NCBI RefSeq assembly: GCF_027857615.1
Contig: NZ_JAQIFT010000025.1
Location: forward strand, 1 to 64,000
DNA length: 64,000 nucleotides
Reading direction: 5' to 3'
Source: Holtiella tumoricola
GTDB taxonomy: Bacteria; Bacillota; Clostridia; Lachnospirales; Cellulosilyticaceae
Positions within the stretch are counted from its first letter, which is position 1. Each line of letters starts with the position of its first letter. Both the position numbers and the translations under genes were made by a program. The notes beneath the pieces are model-generated. The model ran no database searches and was not told the DNA's origin. It saw only the letters and a list, made by a program, of their open reading frames with translations. Of the stretch, positions 44,546-52,697 are shown piece after piece.

Positions 44546-46552
44546 ATGACTAAAAGAAAAGTAATCATTATTATATGTTTATTAATAATTGTATTAGGGG
44601 GAAGTTTGTATCTTAGGGAACAAAAAGAAAATAGCATTGAGAGAGTACAAGAAATATATAGGTATAAAGCTTTAGCAGAAAGTAAGATACAAGAAGGAGC
44701 GATACAAGAAGCGCTAGAATATATAGATAAGGCTTTTCAAGAATTCACTATAAGTGAATATAACAGTAGCTATCAAAGTATATGGGATATTCTAATGGTA
44801 TTAAATAAGATTCCTAATAGTAGCTATAAGTTAATAGACTATTTAGATGTAATCTTAATCACAAATCAACTAGATAAAGATGCAGAAATATATTTTTTAA
44901 GAAAAAAGGCAGGCCTATGTATTTTAAACGTGAAATATATAGAAGCAGTCGAATGCATTGAAGAGATATTAGAACTTAGTGAAATGCCAGAACAATATTA
45001 TTATAGAGGCAAGGCATTAGTCGATTTATCTATTGTTGCGAACCATTTAGGTGCAATGGAGACAGCAGTTGAAATATTAGAGAATATTCAACTAGATACA
45101 ATAGACGAACTTAGGCAGGCAGACCTAGAAATATATAGGTTACTTAATTTGGTGAAAAATAGAATAGAGTTAGAAGACTATGATAAGGCACTTAACGATT
45201 TAGGACAAATAGATAGATATATAAATCAACTTCCATTAGAAAAAAGAAAGGAAATTGCCTGTTTTAGTACCTTGAATAAAGCTAAAATCTATATAGGACA
45301 AGGACAAATAGAAGAAGCTGAGGTATTATTAGATGAATTACAGGTTTCTAATATTTGGGACCGTACGCAGGCATATCAAACATTCCAAACGGAGTATGTG
45401 ACTGTACTTGCCAGGCTCTATACAGCTCAAGGAGATTATGATAAGGCAATTGAAAACTATAAACAGATTTTAGAGCAAAGATTTAGGGGTAGCAGCTATG
45501 GTGATTATCAAAATGCCATTAATGGCATAAAAGAGATTTACCTAAAGAAAGGAGATTTTGAGAATTACTATTTATATGAAGAGTATTGGGAAAAGCTAGG
45601 TGAAAAGAGGAAAAAAGGCCAAGCTGAAATGCTCTATCAATATGTAGATAAAAAATGTGAATTAGCACAAATGAAACAAGCTAGTAATAGAGTGAATATA
45701 AAAAATCAGGTTTATCTGGTAATCTTATTAGGTATTATTCTTCTATTGACGAAGATCAGTCTATTACCAATGGGGAAAAGAGCATATAAGCAAAGAAAAA
45801 TTAAAAGATTTATGAAAAATAATAATTATTTTTTAGTCTATCAACCTATTGTAAATCCAAAAACAAATCAGATTATGGGGTTAGAGTGTTTGTTAAGATT
45901 AGAGGATAAAGGCAAAATGGTCTATCCAAATATATTGATTCCAGATATAGAAGAGACAGATATGATGGAAGAAATAGTACTCTGGGAAATACAGGAGATC
46001 ACAAAGAATTATTCTATGATTAAAGGAATAGAAGGCTATGCAAAAGATTTTTATGTGTCACTGAATATATCTTATAAAGAAATTGCTCATAAAGAATTCA
46101 TTGATATTCTAAAAAAAGAAGCAGAGCTATTACGAAAGAGAGGAATATGCCTGTGCTTAGAACTTACCGAGAATACAAGTATTATAGATGAGCAATGTGT
46201 GAAAGAACATATTGAGGAGTTAATAAGAGTAGGCTTTCTCATTGCTATTGATGATTTTGGTGTAGAATACTCTAACATTTCTTTGTTAGATTCCTTTGAT
46301 TTTCATAAGCTTAAACTAGATAAACATTTTATTGATAATATAGAGCAGTCAGTAGTAGTACAGAATGTAATGAAAGTAATCAATGAATTATCTATTGAAC
46401 TATCAATAGCAGTAATAGTAGAAGGTGTAGAAGAAGAATGGCAAAAAGAAAAAATAGAAAAATTTGCATCTGATAATTTTTCTATACAAGGATACTATTA
46501 TAGTAAGCCACTAAAAATAGATGAGATTAAGAATTATCGAGTGAAAGAATAA
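44546..46552 (+). CDS. Membrane EAL-domain protein with TPR-like sensor region
   Basis: 668 residues. TM1 lies at 4-22, then about 350 residues of helical repeats resembling TPRs (EAVECIEEILELSEMPEQYYYRGKAL, DKAIENYKQILEQRF), TM2 about 388-407, and a C-terminal EAL domain (about 425-668). The signature Glu is in GLECLLRL (ECL instead of EAL); the Asn strand, LELTENTS, IDDFGVEYSN, LKLDKHFI, VEGVE and IQGYYYSKP are present, so most metal and catalytic residues remain. It likely degrades c-di-GMP under control of an external signal. Loop 6 reads DDFGVEYS instead of DDFGTGYS, which may alter activity. Confidence 0.85.
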   Translation: MTKRKVIIIICLLIIVLGGSLYLREQKENSIERVQEIYRYKALAESKIQEGAIQEALEYIDKAFQEFTISEYNSSYQSIWDILMVLNKIPNSSYKLIDYLDVILITNQLDKDAEIYFLRKKAGLCILNVKYIEAVECIEEILELSEMPEQYYYRGKALVDLSIVANHLGAMETAVEILENIQLDTIDELRQADLEIYRLLNLVKNRIELEDYDKALNDLGQIDRYINQLPLEKRKEIACFSTLNKAKIYIGQGQIEEAEVLLDELQVSNIWDRTQAYQTFQTEYVTVLARLYTAQGDYDKAIENYKQILEQRFRGSSYGDYQNAINGIKEIYLKKGDFENYYLYEEYWEKLGEKRKKGQAEMLYQYVDKKCELAQMKQASNRVNIKNQVYLVILLGIILLLTKISLLPMGKRAYKQRKIKRFMKNNNYFLVYQPIVNPKTNQIMGLECLLRLEDKGKMVYPNILIPDIEETDMMEEIVLWEIQEITKNYSMIKGIEGYAKDFYVSLNISYKEIAHKEFIDILKKEAELLRKRGICLCLELTENTSIIDEQCVKEHIEELIRVGFLIAIDDFGVEYSNISLLDSFDFHKLKLDKHFIDNIEQSVVVQNVMKVINELSIELSIAVIVEGVEEEWQKEKIEKFASDNFSIQGYYYSKPLKIDEIKNYRVKE

Positions 46553-46657
46553 GTAAAAAACTTAAGTAGTTTATTCCAAATAAAAGAAAACAGCATATAA
46601 CTATAAAAATTGCTCATATTAAAAGTGTAAGAAATATAATATGTGAGGTGATTCTTT

Positions 46658-47116
46658 ATGGTATTAACAGAAAAAGAGACAGCTGCAATTAAAGATTTAC
46701 AAACTCAAGAACAAGCTTGTATTGAAAAATACGATAAATATGCAAATGAAGCAACAGACCATGTGCTTAAAGACTTATTCACTACTTTAAAGCAACATGA
46801 AGAAAAACACTATCAATCTTTAGGGCAAGTACTAAATGGACAAGTACCAAGTTGTGACTGTAATGATAGTAAAGGGAAAATGTATACTCCTGTAGCAAGC
46901 TATGGAGCAGGTGTAGAATCAGATGCTAAAAAACATGATTGTTTCTTAGCTACTGACAGTATAGGAACTGAAAAATTAGTTTCTGGTGAATATAATACAG
47001 ATGTATTTGTATTTGGAGACTCTGATGTACGTAAATTATTAGCTGATATTCAAATAGAAGAACAAAATCATGCTGAAATGCTTTATAAATATAAAGTAGC
47101 AAATAGCATGGCATAA
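46658..47116 (+). CDS. Ferritin-like spore-coat (CotF-type) protein
   Basis: 152 residues, helical. Two Glu-x-x-His motifs (HEEKHYQ and IEEQNHAEM) recall the ferritin-like fold of the coat F family. Between them lies a glycine- and Cys-containing stretch (SCDCNDSKGKMY). GTGAGGTGAT precedes the ATG. A link to spores is by family only; no sporulation promoter was clear. Confidence 0.75.
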   Translation: MVLTEKETAAIKDLQTQEQACIEKYDKYANEATDHVLKDLFTTLKQHEEKHYQSLGQVLNGQVPSCDCNDSKGKMYTPVASYGAGVESDAKKHDCFLATDSIGTEKLVSGEYNTDVFVFGDSDVRKLLADIQIEEQNHAEMLYKYKVANSMA

Positions 47117-47140
47117 TCAATCTATATAAATCTTTAAATA

Positions 47141-47185
47141 AAAACATGGTATAAAGTTAATCAATAACTTTATACCATGTTTTTT
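47141..47185. terminator. Terminator between convergent genes
   Basis: A 17-bp stem AACATGGTATAAAGTTA with a short loop and T6 on the right. Confidence 0.9.
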
Positions 47186-47203
47186 CTATATTAACTTACT
47201 TGC

Positions 47204-48046
47204 TTAATGAATGACTATTGCACTTGCATCTAATACATTATCATAAATCCACTGCGCATTTTCCACTGCAAGTCGGATACATCCATGGCTTATAGCTACT
47301 CCTAAGCGATCATCAATAACTTCTGTTCCGGCAGCATTAAATAAAACGGTGTGATAATAATAGCTACCTTTAATTCGAGTGGCATATTTGGCTCTGTAAT
47401 TATCCGTACCAAAGTAAGGCTTCCTCCCACTTACATAAAAAGTACCTTGTATAGTAGGTGTACTAGGTTTACCAACAGTACATAACCATTGATAAAGTAA
47501 TTTCCAAGAGCCATCGTTAACTTTTTCAAAGACATAGGTAATCTTATTTTCTAAATCCGTTGTAATCAAGTTCACAGTAGGACTTTGAATATTGTTTTCA
47601 TTGACAAACCTAGTCATATTGGTATTGAAATAAGTATAGTCGTATTCAGCTGGAGGGTTTCCATCATCTGTCAAAAAATAATTAAAGATATAGCCCTTTA
47701 CACTGTTATACATAACAAGACTCCAAGCTCCAGTTACAGATAAAACTTCTACTTCAGATTTAGGAGGAAGTGACGCTATAGGATTAGATTCGGCAGAAGG
47801 ATAGGAACGTAATAATACATCTAACCAGGTATATTTGGTAGTTGATAAGCTAGAAGCAGGGACGTATCCTGTTTGATCATCATAGGTTACTAAATACCAG
47901 TCTTCAGCACTATCAACAACTTGGACAAGAGCATTGGCAGGTATGACAGCTATAATGGGGGCTGTAAAGGAAGCACTTTCTAGAAGATTAGTATTAGACA
48001 AGGTATATTTAGAAGGATCAGAGGGCTGTGCTTGAGCATTGTTCAT
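47204..48046 (-). CDS. L,D-transpeptidase (YkuD) with two SH3-like domains
   Basis: 280 residues. Two bacterial SH3-like modules (about 12-68, ending DDQTGYVPASSL, and 75-130, ending YNSVKGYIFNYFL) precede a YkuD catalytic domain (about 150-280) with the motif SHGCIRLAVENAQWIYDNV; the Cys is the nucleophile that forms 3-3 cross-links in peptidoglycan. The N terminus MNNAQAQPSDPSKY has no signal peptide or membrane anchor, and GAGGTG just before the ATG leaves no room for a longer start. It may be a mother-cell or spore protein like Bacillus YkuD, or be released by lysis. Confidence 0.87.
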   Translation of the reverse strand: MNNAQAQPSDPSKYTLSNTNLLESASFTAPIIAVIPANALVQVVDSAEDWYLVTYDDQTGYVPASSLSTTKYTWLDVLLRSYPSAESNPIASLPPKSEVEVLSVTGAWSLVMYNSVKGYIFNYFLTDDGNPPAEYDYTYFNTNMTRFVNENNIQSPTVNLITTDLENKITYVFEKVNDGSWKLLYQWLCTVGKPSTPTIQGTFYVSGRKPYFGTDNYRAKYATRIKGSYYYHTVLFNAAGTEVIDDRLGVAISHGCIRLAVENAQWIYDNVLDASAIVIH

Positions 48047-48129
48047 GTTTCACCTCACACGCATTTATTATTTTTATATTATGAAAGAGTTAGGCTATTG
48101 GTGCTAGATAAAGAGTAAAAATATTCTGA

Positions 48130-48435
48130 GATATAAGAAGTGATGAAATACAAGTCTTTAACCCTAATGATAAACAAGAAGAAAATTTATTTATTAAATC
48201 GATGGAGTTGAAGGAAAACGGGGAAATCATTACGAAGTTTAAAGATGGTTCACTAGTAGAGAGTGAAGAAATTTATTGGAGTCAAGATATGGTTGTAAAT
48301 CAGTATGAGGATACAGTATCTAAGTGTATCATTAAGGAAATAGAGGGAGAAACATATATGTTTTATGAATTCAAAAATGGAGATTATATATTTAATGGCG
48401 CTAGACCACTTTATTATGTAATGAAAAAACAATAA
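48130..48435 (+). pseudogene. N-terminally truncated gene remnant (lipocalin-like repeat domain)
   Basis: The reading frame continues upstream of the first ATG (48202) through FNPNDKQEENLFIKS to a stop at 48127, with no start codon or ribosome-binding site there. The encoded text (LELKENGEI-like, then SKCIIKEIEGETYMFYEFKNGDYIFNGARPLYYVMK) matches the second half of a domain that normally begins GxWxxVDFV. I infer a decayed fragment. A short 77-residue protein from 48202 cannot be excluded, but no Shine-Dalgarno site is seen. Confidence 0.6.
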
Positions 48436-48459
48436 AAAATAATAAAAGTTGAGCAAATA

Positions 48460-48514
48460 AAAGTGATTGGAAAGTACAGCTAATTAAAGGCATTACTTTC
48501 TAATCACTTTTTAT
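48460..48514 (+). terminator. Terminator before the GntR operon
   Basis: The stem AAAGTGATTGGAAAGTA/TACTTTCTAATCACTTT (one wobble) is followed by T-rich sequence. Confidence 0.85.
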
Positions 48515-48528
48515 TTTAAAAAATTGTG

Positions 48529-48557
48529 TTGACAAATCAATCAGTCAATAATATTAT
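48529..48557 (+). promoter_or_regulatory. Promoter of the gntR-ABC operon
   Basis: TTGACA (48529-48534) and TATTAT (48552-48557) are 17 bases apart. The -10 overlaps the operator that follows. Confidence 0.85.
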
Positions 48558-48580
48558 TGTATTAAGTGATTAATACAATA
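48555..48580. promoter_or_regulatory. Operator of the YtrA-like GntR regulator
   Basis: Perfect 11-bp arms, TATTGTATTAA and TTAATACAATA, flank GTGA. The site overlaps the -10 element and start region, so a dimeric repressor bound here would block the promoter; the adjacent GntR gene is the obvious candidate. Confidence 0.8.
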
Positions 48581-48593
48581 AAGAGGTGATACA

Positions 48594-48962
48594 ATGCCAT
48601 GGGATTTTGATACAACAAGACCTATTTATATGCAACTCGTAGAACGTATCAAACTAATGATAGTAACGGGTGAGTTACCAAGTGGAAGTAAGCTTAAATC
48701 TGTAAGAGATTTAGCAGAAGAAGCTGGAGTCAATCCAAATACAATGCAAAGAGCATTAGCAGAACTTGAACGTGATGCATTAGTCTATAGTCAAAGAACG
48801 AGTGGAAGATTTGTAACAGAGGATAAGGAGTTATTAGCAAAAATGAGAGATGAATTTGCAGAGGAAAAAGTCAAATCATTTATTGAGTCATTAATGCAAC
48901 TTGGATACAAGCAAGATGAAGTGATCACATTGATCCAACATTATTTAGGGGGAATGAAGTAA
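48594..48962 (+). CDS. YtrA-type GntR-family regulator
   Basis: 122 residues: an N-terminal winged helix (IYMQLVERIKLMIVTGELPSGSKLKSVRDLAEEAGVNPNTMQRALAELERDALVYSQRTSGRFV) and only a short helical C terminus, the layout of the YtrA subgroup that controls adjacent ABC transporters. AGAGGTGAT precedes the ATG. It should bind the palindrome at 48555-48580 and repress its own operon; the stop overlaps the next start by one base. Confidence 0.9.
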   Translation: MPWDFDTTRPIYMQLVERIKLMIVTGELPSGSKLKSVRDLAEEAGVNPNTMQRALAELERDALVYSQRTSGRFVTEDKELLAKMRDEFAEEKVKSFIESLMQLGYKQDEVITLIQHYLGGMK

Positions 48963-49660
48963 TGCAACCTATATTAGAAATTATCGATGTAAGAAAAAAT
49001 TATGGTAATAAGGAAGCGCTAAAAGGTGTTAGCTTAAGAATAGAACCAGGTAAGGTTATTGGATTATTAGGACCTAATGGAAGTGGTAAAAGTACATTAA
49101 TTAAATTAATTAATGGGCTTATCCAACCAACAAGTGGTGAGATTATAGTAGCAGGCAAGACACTAGGAATTGAAACGACAAAAATGATTTCCTATTTGCC
49201 AGAAAGAACATACTTAAATGATTGGATGAAAGTTAAAGACTTATTAGGATTCTTTGATGATTTCTATGAAGACTTTGATAAAGATAGAGCACGTGAAATG
49301 CTTGGTGTACTTAAAATTGATGAAGAGAGTAAGCTTAAGACGTTATCAAAAGGAACAAAAGAAAAAGTTCAATTGATACTTGTTATGTCTAGAAAAGCAA
49401 GACTATACATTCTAGATGAACCAATTGGGGGTGTAGACCCAGCTGCAAGAGATTATATTCTTAATACGATTATTAAAAATTACTCTGAAGATAGTTCAGT
49501 TATTATAGCAACACATCTTATTCAAGAAGTGGAAAATATTTGCGATGATATTATTTTCTTAGGTTATGGTGAAGTGATGTTACAAGGGAATGTGGATGAT
49601 ATTAGAGCAGAAAAAGGTCAATCTATTGATTCATTATTTAGGGAGGTATTTAGATGTTAG
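48962..49660 (+). CDS. ABC transporter ATP-binding protein (YtrB-like)
   Basis: 232 residues. Walker A is GPNGSGKST, the signature loop is LSKGTKEKV instead of LSGGQ, Walker B is LYILDEPIGGVD, and the switch His lies in IIATHLIQEVENI. This form of signature is usual in GntR-linked exporters. The gene overlaps regulator and permease on both sides, so all three are translated together. Cell-envelope stress or peptide-antibiotic export is the usual role of such operons. Confidence 0.92.
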   Translation: MQPILEIIDVRKNYGNKEALKGVSLRIEPGKVIGLLGPNGSGKSTLIKLINGLIQPTSGEIIVAGKTLGIETTKMISYLPERTYLNDWMKVKDLLGFFDDFYEDFDKDRAREMLGVLKIDEESKLKTLSKGTKEKVQLILVMSRKARLYILDEPIGGVDPAARDYILNTIIKNYSEDSSVIIATHLIQEVENICDDIIFLGYGEVMLQGNVDDIRAEKGQSIDSLFREVFRC

Positions 49661-50433
49661 GGAAATTAATGAAATATGAATTTAAGGCTACAGGAAGAAC
49701 TTTCTTACCTTTATATGGGGCAATTTTGGTAGTAGCTTTATTAAATAGATTCTTAGGAAGAAATACACAAGGTGTATTTGAAGAACTCAATAAAGTAGGT
49801 GACTTCACAGTTGTTGCTTTAGTAGCATTATTTATAGCATTAGGGGTCATAACTATTGTTGCAACAATCCAACGCTTCCAAAAGAATCTTTTATCAGATG
49901 AAGGTTATCTCATGTTTACCTTACCTGTTAAAACAAGAAGTTTAATACTTTCTAAAATGATTGTAGCTATAGTATGGATTATTTTAAGTGGATTAGTAGG
50001 AATAGCAGCTTTTGGAATCTTATTTATAAGCAAAGAGTTTATAACAGAACTCATGCCTCTTTTATCAGAGTTTATGTCAGAAGCTATATACCTTCTACAA
50101 GAAGAAGTTGGTAGGGTGAGTATACTCGTTATTGTACAATTTATCGTTGCAGGATTTTTAAGCTATATCCAATTTATTGTTTCTATTTACTTAGCATTAG
50201 CTATTGGACAGTTCCCTAACTTCCAAAAGCATCGTACAGCAGCATCATTTATTGCTTTCTTTGTGATTAACCTAGTAGTCAACTGGGTATTAGGCTTAGC
50301 GATATTTGCAGGAGACTTTACAGCGAATGTTAATATGAATATGTTTATAGGTAATCTCATTGTATTAATACTTACAGTAGGTATGTTTGAAGCAACAAAT
50401 TATATATTAAGAAATTATCTTAATTTAGAATAA
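49654..50433 (+). CDS. ABC transporter permease of the GntR-linked exporter
   Basis: 259 residues with six predicted membrane spans and no recognisable motif; the first line is MLGKLMKYEFKATGRTFLPLYGAIL, typical of ABC-2-like permeases. It overlaps the ATPase gene by seven bases. A strong terminator ends the operon. Confidence 0.85.
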   Translation: MLGKLMKYEFKATGRTFLPLYGAILVVALLNRFLGRNTQGVFEELNKVGDFTVVALVALFIALGVITIVATIQRFQKNLLSDEGYLMFTLPVKTRSLILSKMIVAIVWIILSGLVGIAAFGILFISKEFITELMPLLSEFMSEAIYLLQEEVGRVSILVIVQFIVAGFLSYIQFIVSIYLALAIGQFPNFQKHRTAASFIAFFVINLVVNWVLGLAIFAGDFTANVNMNMFIGNLIVLILTVGMFEATNYILRNYLNLE

Positions 50434-50437
50434 ATCG

Positions 50438-50485
50438 TAATAGAGGTTGGTATGAAAACATCATTTCATACCAACCTCTATTTTT
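50438..50485 (+). terminator. Terminator of the GntR-ABC operon
   Basis: An 18-bp stem ATAGAGGTTGGTATGAAA with a six-base loop, followed by TTTTT. Confidence 0.92.
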
Positions 50486-50635
50486 ATAAGTAATTGGTGG
50501 ACATAAAGAAGAATAAATATATTTTAATTGTAAATATGAGGAAAATATGAAAAAATTGTGATTTTCACTAGATTTTCTACGTAAGATAGAGATGTATCTA
50601 GATTGATATAATTCTGTCATAGAGGTGAAAAAAAG

Positions 50636-52606
50636 ATGAAGTATCCAAAGCTATTTGAAAAAGGTAAGATTGGAAGTTTAGAACTTAAAAATCGTATTGT
50701 AATGTGTTCGTTAGCAATGGGGATATCAGATGATAAGCAATGTGTAGGTGAGGCATTTCGTACATATTTAATGGAACGTGTACAAGGTGGCGTAGGTATG
50801 ATCATTTTGGAAAATACCAGAGTAGATGATGAACATGGCGTTGCAGCGCCTTGGCAGGCGAGCCTTGCACGAGATGAGCAAATCGCATCCATGAAGCAAG
50901 TTGTAGAAGAAATTCATAGCTATGATGTAAAAGTACTGGCACAGTTACATCATCCTGGACGTGAAACATTTTCTAATTTAAATAGTAATGAGCCAGTATG
51001 GTCTTCTTCAAATAAATCTTGTGGTGTATGTAATCAAGAAACGCATGAGATGACAACAGAAGAAGTGGAACAAGTAATAGGGAAATTTGTAGAAGCAGCA
51101 AAGCGTGCCACCCAAGCAGGGCTTGATGGGGTAGAATTACACGGTGCACATGGTTACTTAATCTCACAATTTTTAAGTCCTTATACCAATCAACGTACAG
51201 ACCGTTTTGGTGGTTCTTTTGAGGGGAGATTTCAGTTTGTAAAAGAGATTTATGAAGGTATACGTACTGTATGTAACCAAGATTTCGTAGTAGGTGTTCG
51301 TCTTACAGTGGATGAATTATTAGCTCCAAATGGGGTAGAAGAATATTTGAAATTAGAAGAGGGTATTAAGGTATGCCAGGCATTAGAAAGCTTAGGAATA
51401 GATTATATCAATGTATCAAATGGTATCTATGAATCTTTTAACGCACTATCAGAACCTATGACTTATCCTCAAGGTTGCCGATCATCACTTATTCAGGCAG
51501 TTAAGGAAGCCGTCCATATTCCAATCATTGCAGTAAATATGATTAAAGAACCTTGGTTTGCAGAGAAGATGTTAGAGGATAATTTGGTTGACTTTGTTGG
51601 GCTAGGTCGTGCAGTAGTTGCAGATCCAGAGTGGGCAATAAAGGCATTAGAAGAGCGTGAATGTGAAATTAATAGATGTATTTCTTGTACCTTCTGTTTT
51701 GAAACCTTAGTAAGTGATGCTATTGCAGGAAAGGGACCAGTAAAATGTGCAGTGAATCCAAGAGCAGGTCGTGAATCACTTTACCCAGCCTATAAAAGAG
51801 ATGGGGATGGACGTACGGTCATTGTTGTTGGAGCAGGAGTAGCTGGATTAGAAGCAGCAAGAGTGTTGGCAGAGAGAGACTTTAGAGTTATCCTAGTAGA
51901 AAAAGAAGGTAAAGTGGGGGGACAGATTAATATTGCTGATAAACCACCTCATAAGAGAAAGATAGATTGGATTGTAGAATATGAACTTAACCAACTTCAA
52001 AAGTTAGGGGTAAGTATTGTATGCAATACAGAAGTCACCGAAGGGGTACTAGAGGCATTTAATCCCTATGCTATTATATTAGCAACAGGTGGAGAACCTA
52101 TTAAACCAGCCACTATTCCAGGTATAGAACTAGAAAAAGCTTTGACCTTTAAAGAAGTGCTTTGCCAAGATAAGGAGTTAGAAGGCAAGAAAGTAGCTGT
52201 TATTGGATCTGGGGCAACAGGACTTGAAACAGCTGAATTTCTATGTAGTAAAGGTAATGAAGTTACTATAGTTGAAATGCTAGACTCTATTGGTAAAGGT
52301 GTTTATGTACAACATTATTTAGATGCAATGGATAAATTATCTCATTATAATGTAACATATATGCCAAAAACAAAACTCATATCTATTCAAAAAGAAGGTG
52401 TACTTTTAGAGAATATAGAAGAGAACAAACAAGCAATGTATCCAGTGGATTATGCAGTGCTTGCGCTAGGTGTACACTCTGTTAATCCATTAGAAGAAAT
52501 TACAAAGGGCATTTGTAACCGTGTCTTTGTCATTGGAGATGCCGCTAAAGTTGGCCGTATTGAAGGGGCAGTAAGGCAAGGATTTGAAGCAGCTTATACA
52601 TTATAG
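50636..52606 (+). CDS. Old Yellow Enzyme-type NADH:flavin oxidoreductase (FadH/BaiCD-like)
   Basis: 656 residues, three parts: an FMN-binding TIM barrel (about 1-335, KNRIVMCSLAMGISDD, AQLHHPGRETF, GVELHGAHGYLISQFLSP), an iron-sulfur cluster site CISCTFCFETL plus CAVNPRAGRE, and FAD/NAD(P) domains (VVVGAGVAGLEAARVLAERDF, VAVIGSGATGLETAEFL, VFVIGDAAKVGRIEGAVRQG). Such enzymes reduce enoate double bonds, including 2,4-dienoyl-CoA and bile-acid intermediates. TATAAT at 50607-50612 is a possible -10; a GAGGTG site precedes the ATG. The substrate is unknown. Confidence 0.9.
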   Translation: MKYPKLFEKGKIGSLELKNRIVMCSLAMGISDDKQCVGEAFRTYLMERVQGGVGMIILENTRVDDEHGVAAPWQASLARDEQIASMKQVVEEIHSYDVKVLAQLHHPGRETFSNLNSNEPVWSSSNKSCGVCNQETHEMTTEEVEQVIGKFVEAAKRATQAGLDGVELHGAHGYLISQFLSPYTNQRTDRFGGSFEGRFQFVKEIYEGIRTVCNQDFVVGVRLTVDELLAPNGVEEYLKLEEGIKVCQALESLGIDYINVSNGIYESFNALSEPMTYPQGCRSSLIQAVKEAVHIPIIAVNMIKEPWFAEKMLEDNLVDFVGLGRAVVADPEWAIKALEERECEINRCISCTFCFETLVSDAIAGKGPVKCAVNPRAGRESLYPAYKRDGDGRTVIVVGAGVAGLEAARVLAERDFRVILVEKEGKVGGQINIADKPPHKRKIDWIVEYELNQLQKLGVSIVCNTEVTEGVLEAFNPYAIILATGGEPIKPATIPGIELEKALTFKEVLCQDKELEGKKVAVIGSGATGLETAEFLCSKGNEVTIVEMLDSIGKGVYVQHYLDAMDKLSHYNVTYMPKTKLISIQKEGVLLENIEENKQAMYPVDYAVLALGVHSVNPLEEITKGICNRVFVIGDAAKVGRIEGAVRQGFEAAYTL

Positions 52607-52640
52607 AAATCAACATATAAGATTATTTATATTCATCAAT

Positions 52641-52683
52641 AAAAGAAGGTACCTTCCGTAATGACGAAGGTGCCTTCTTTTTA
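52641..52683. terminator. Bidirectional terminator
   Basis: AAAAGAAGGTACCTTC pairs with GAAGGTGCCTTCTTTT across nine bases. It lies between convergent genes. Confidence 0.88.
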
Positions 52684-52697
52684 TGTTACAAATACAC

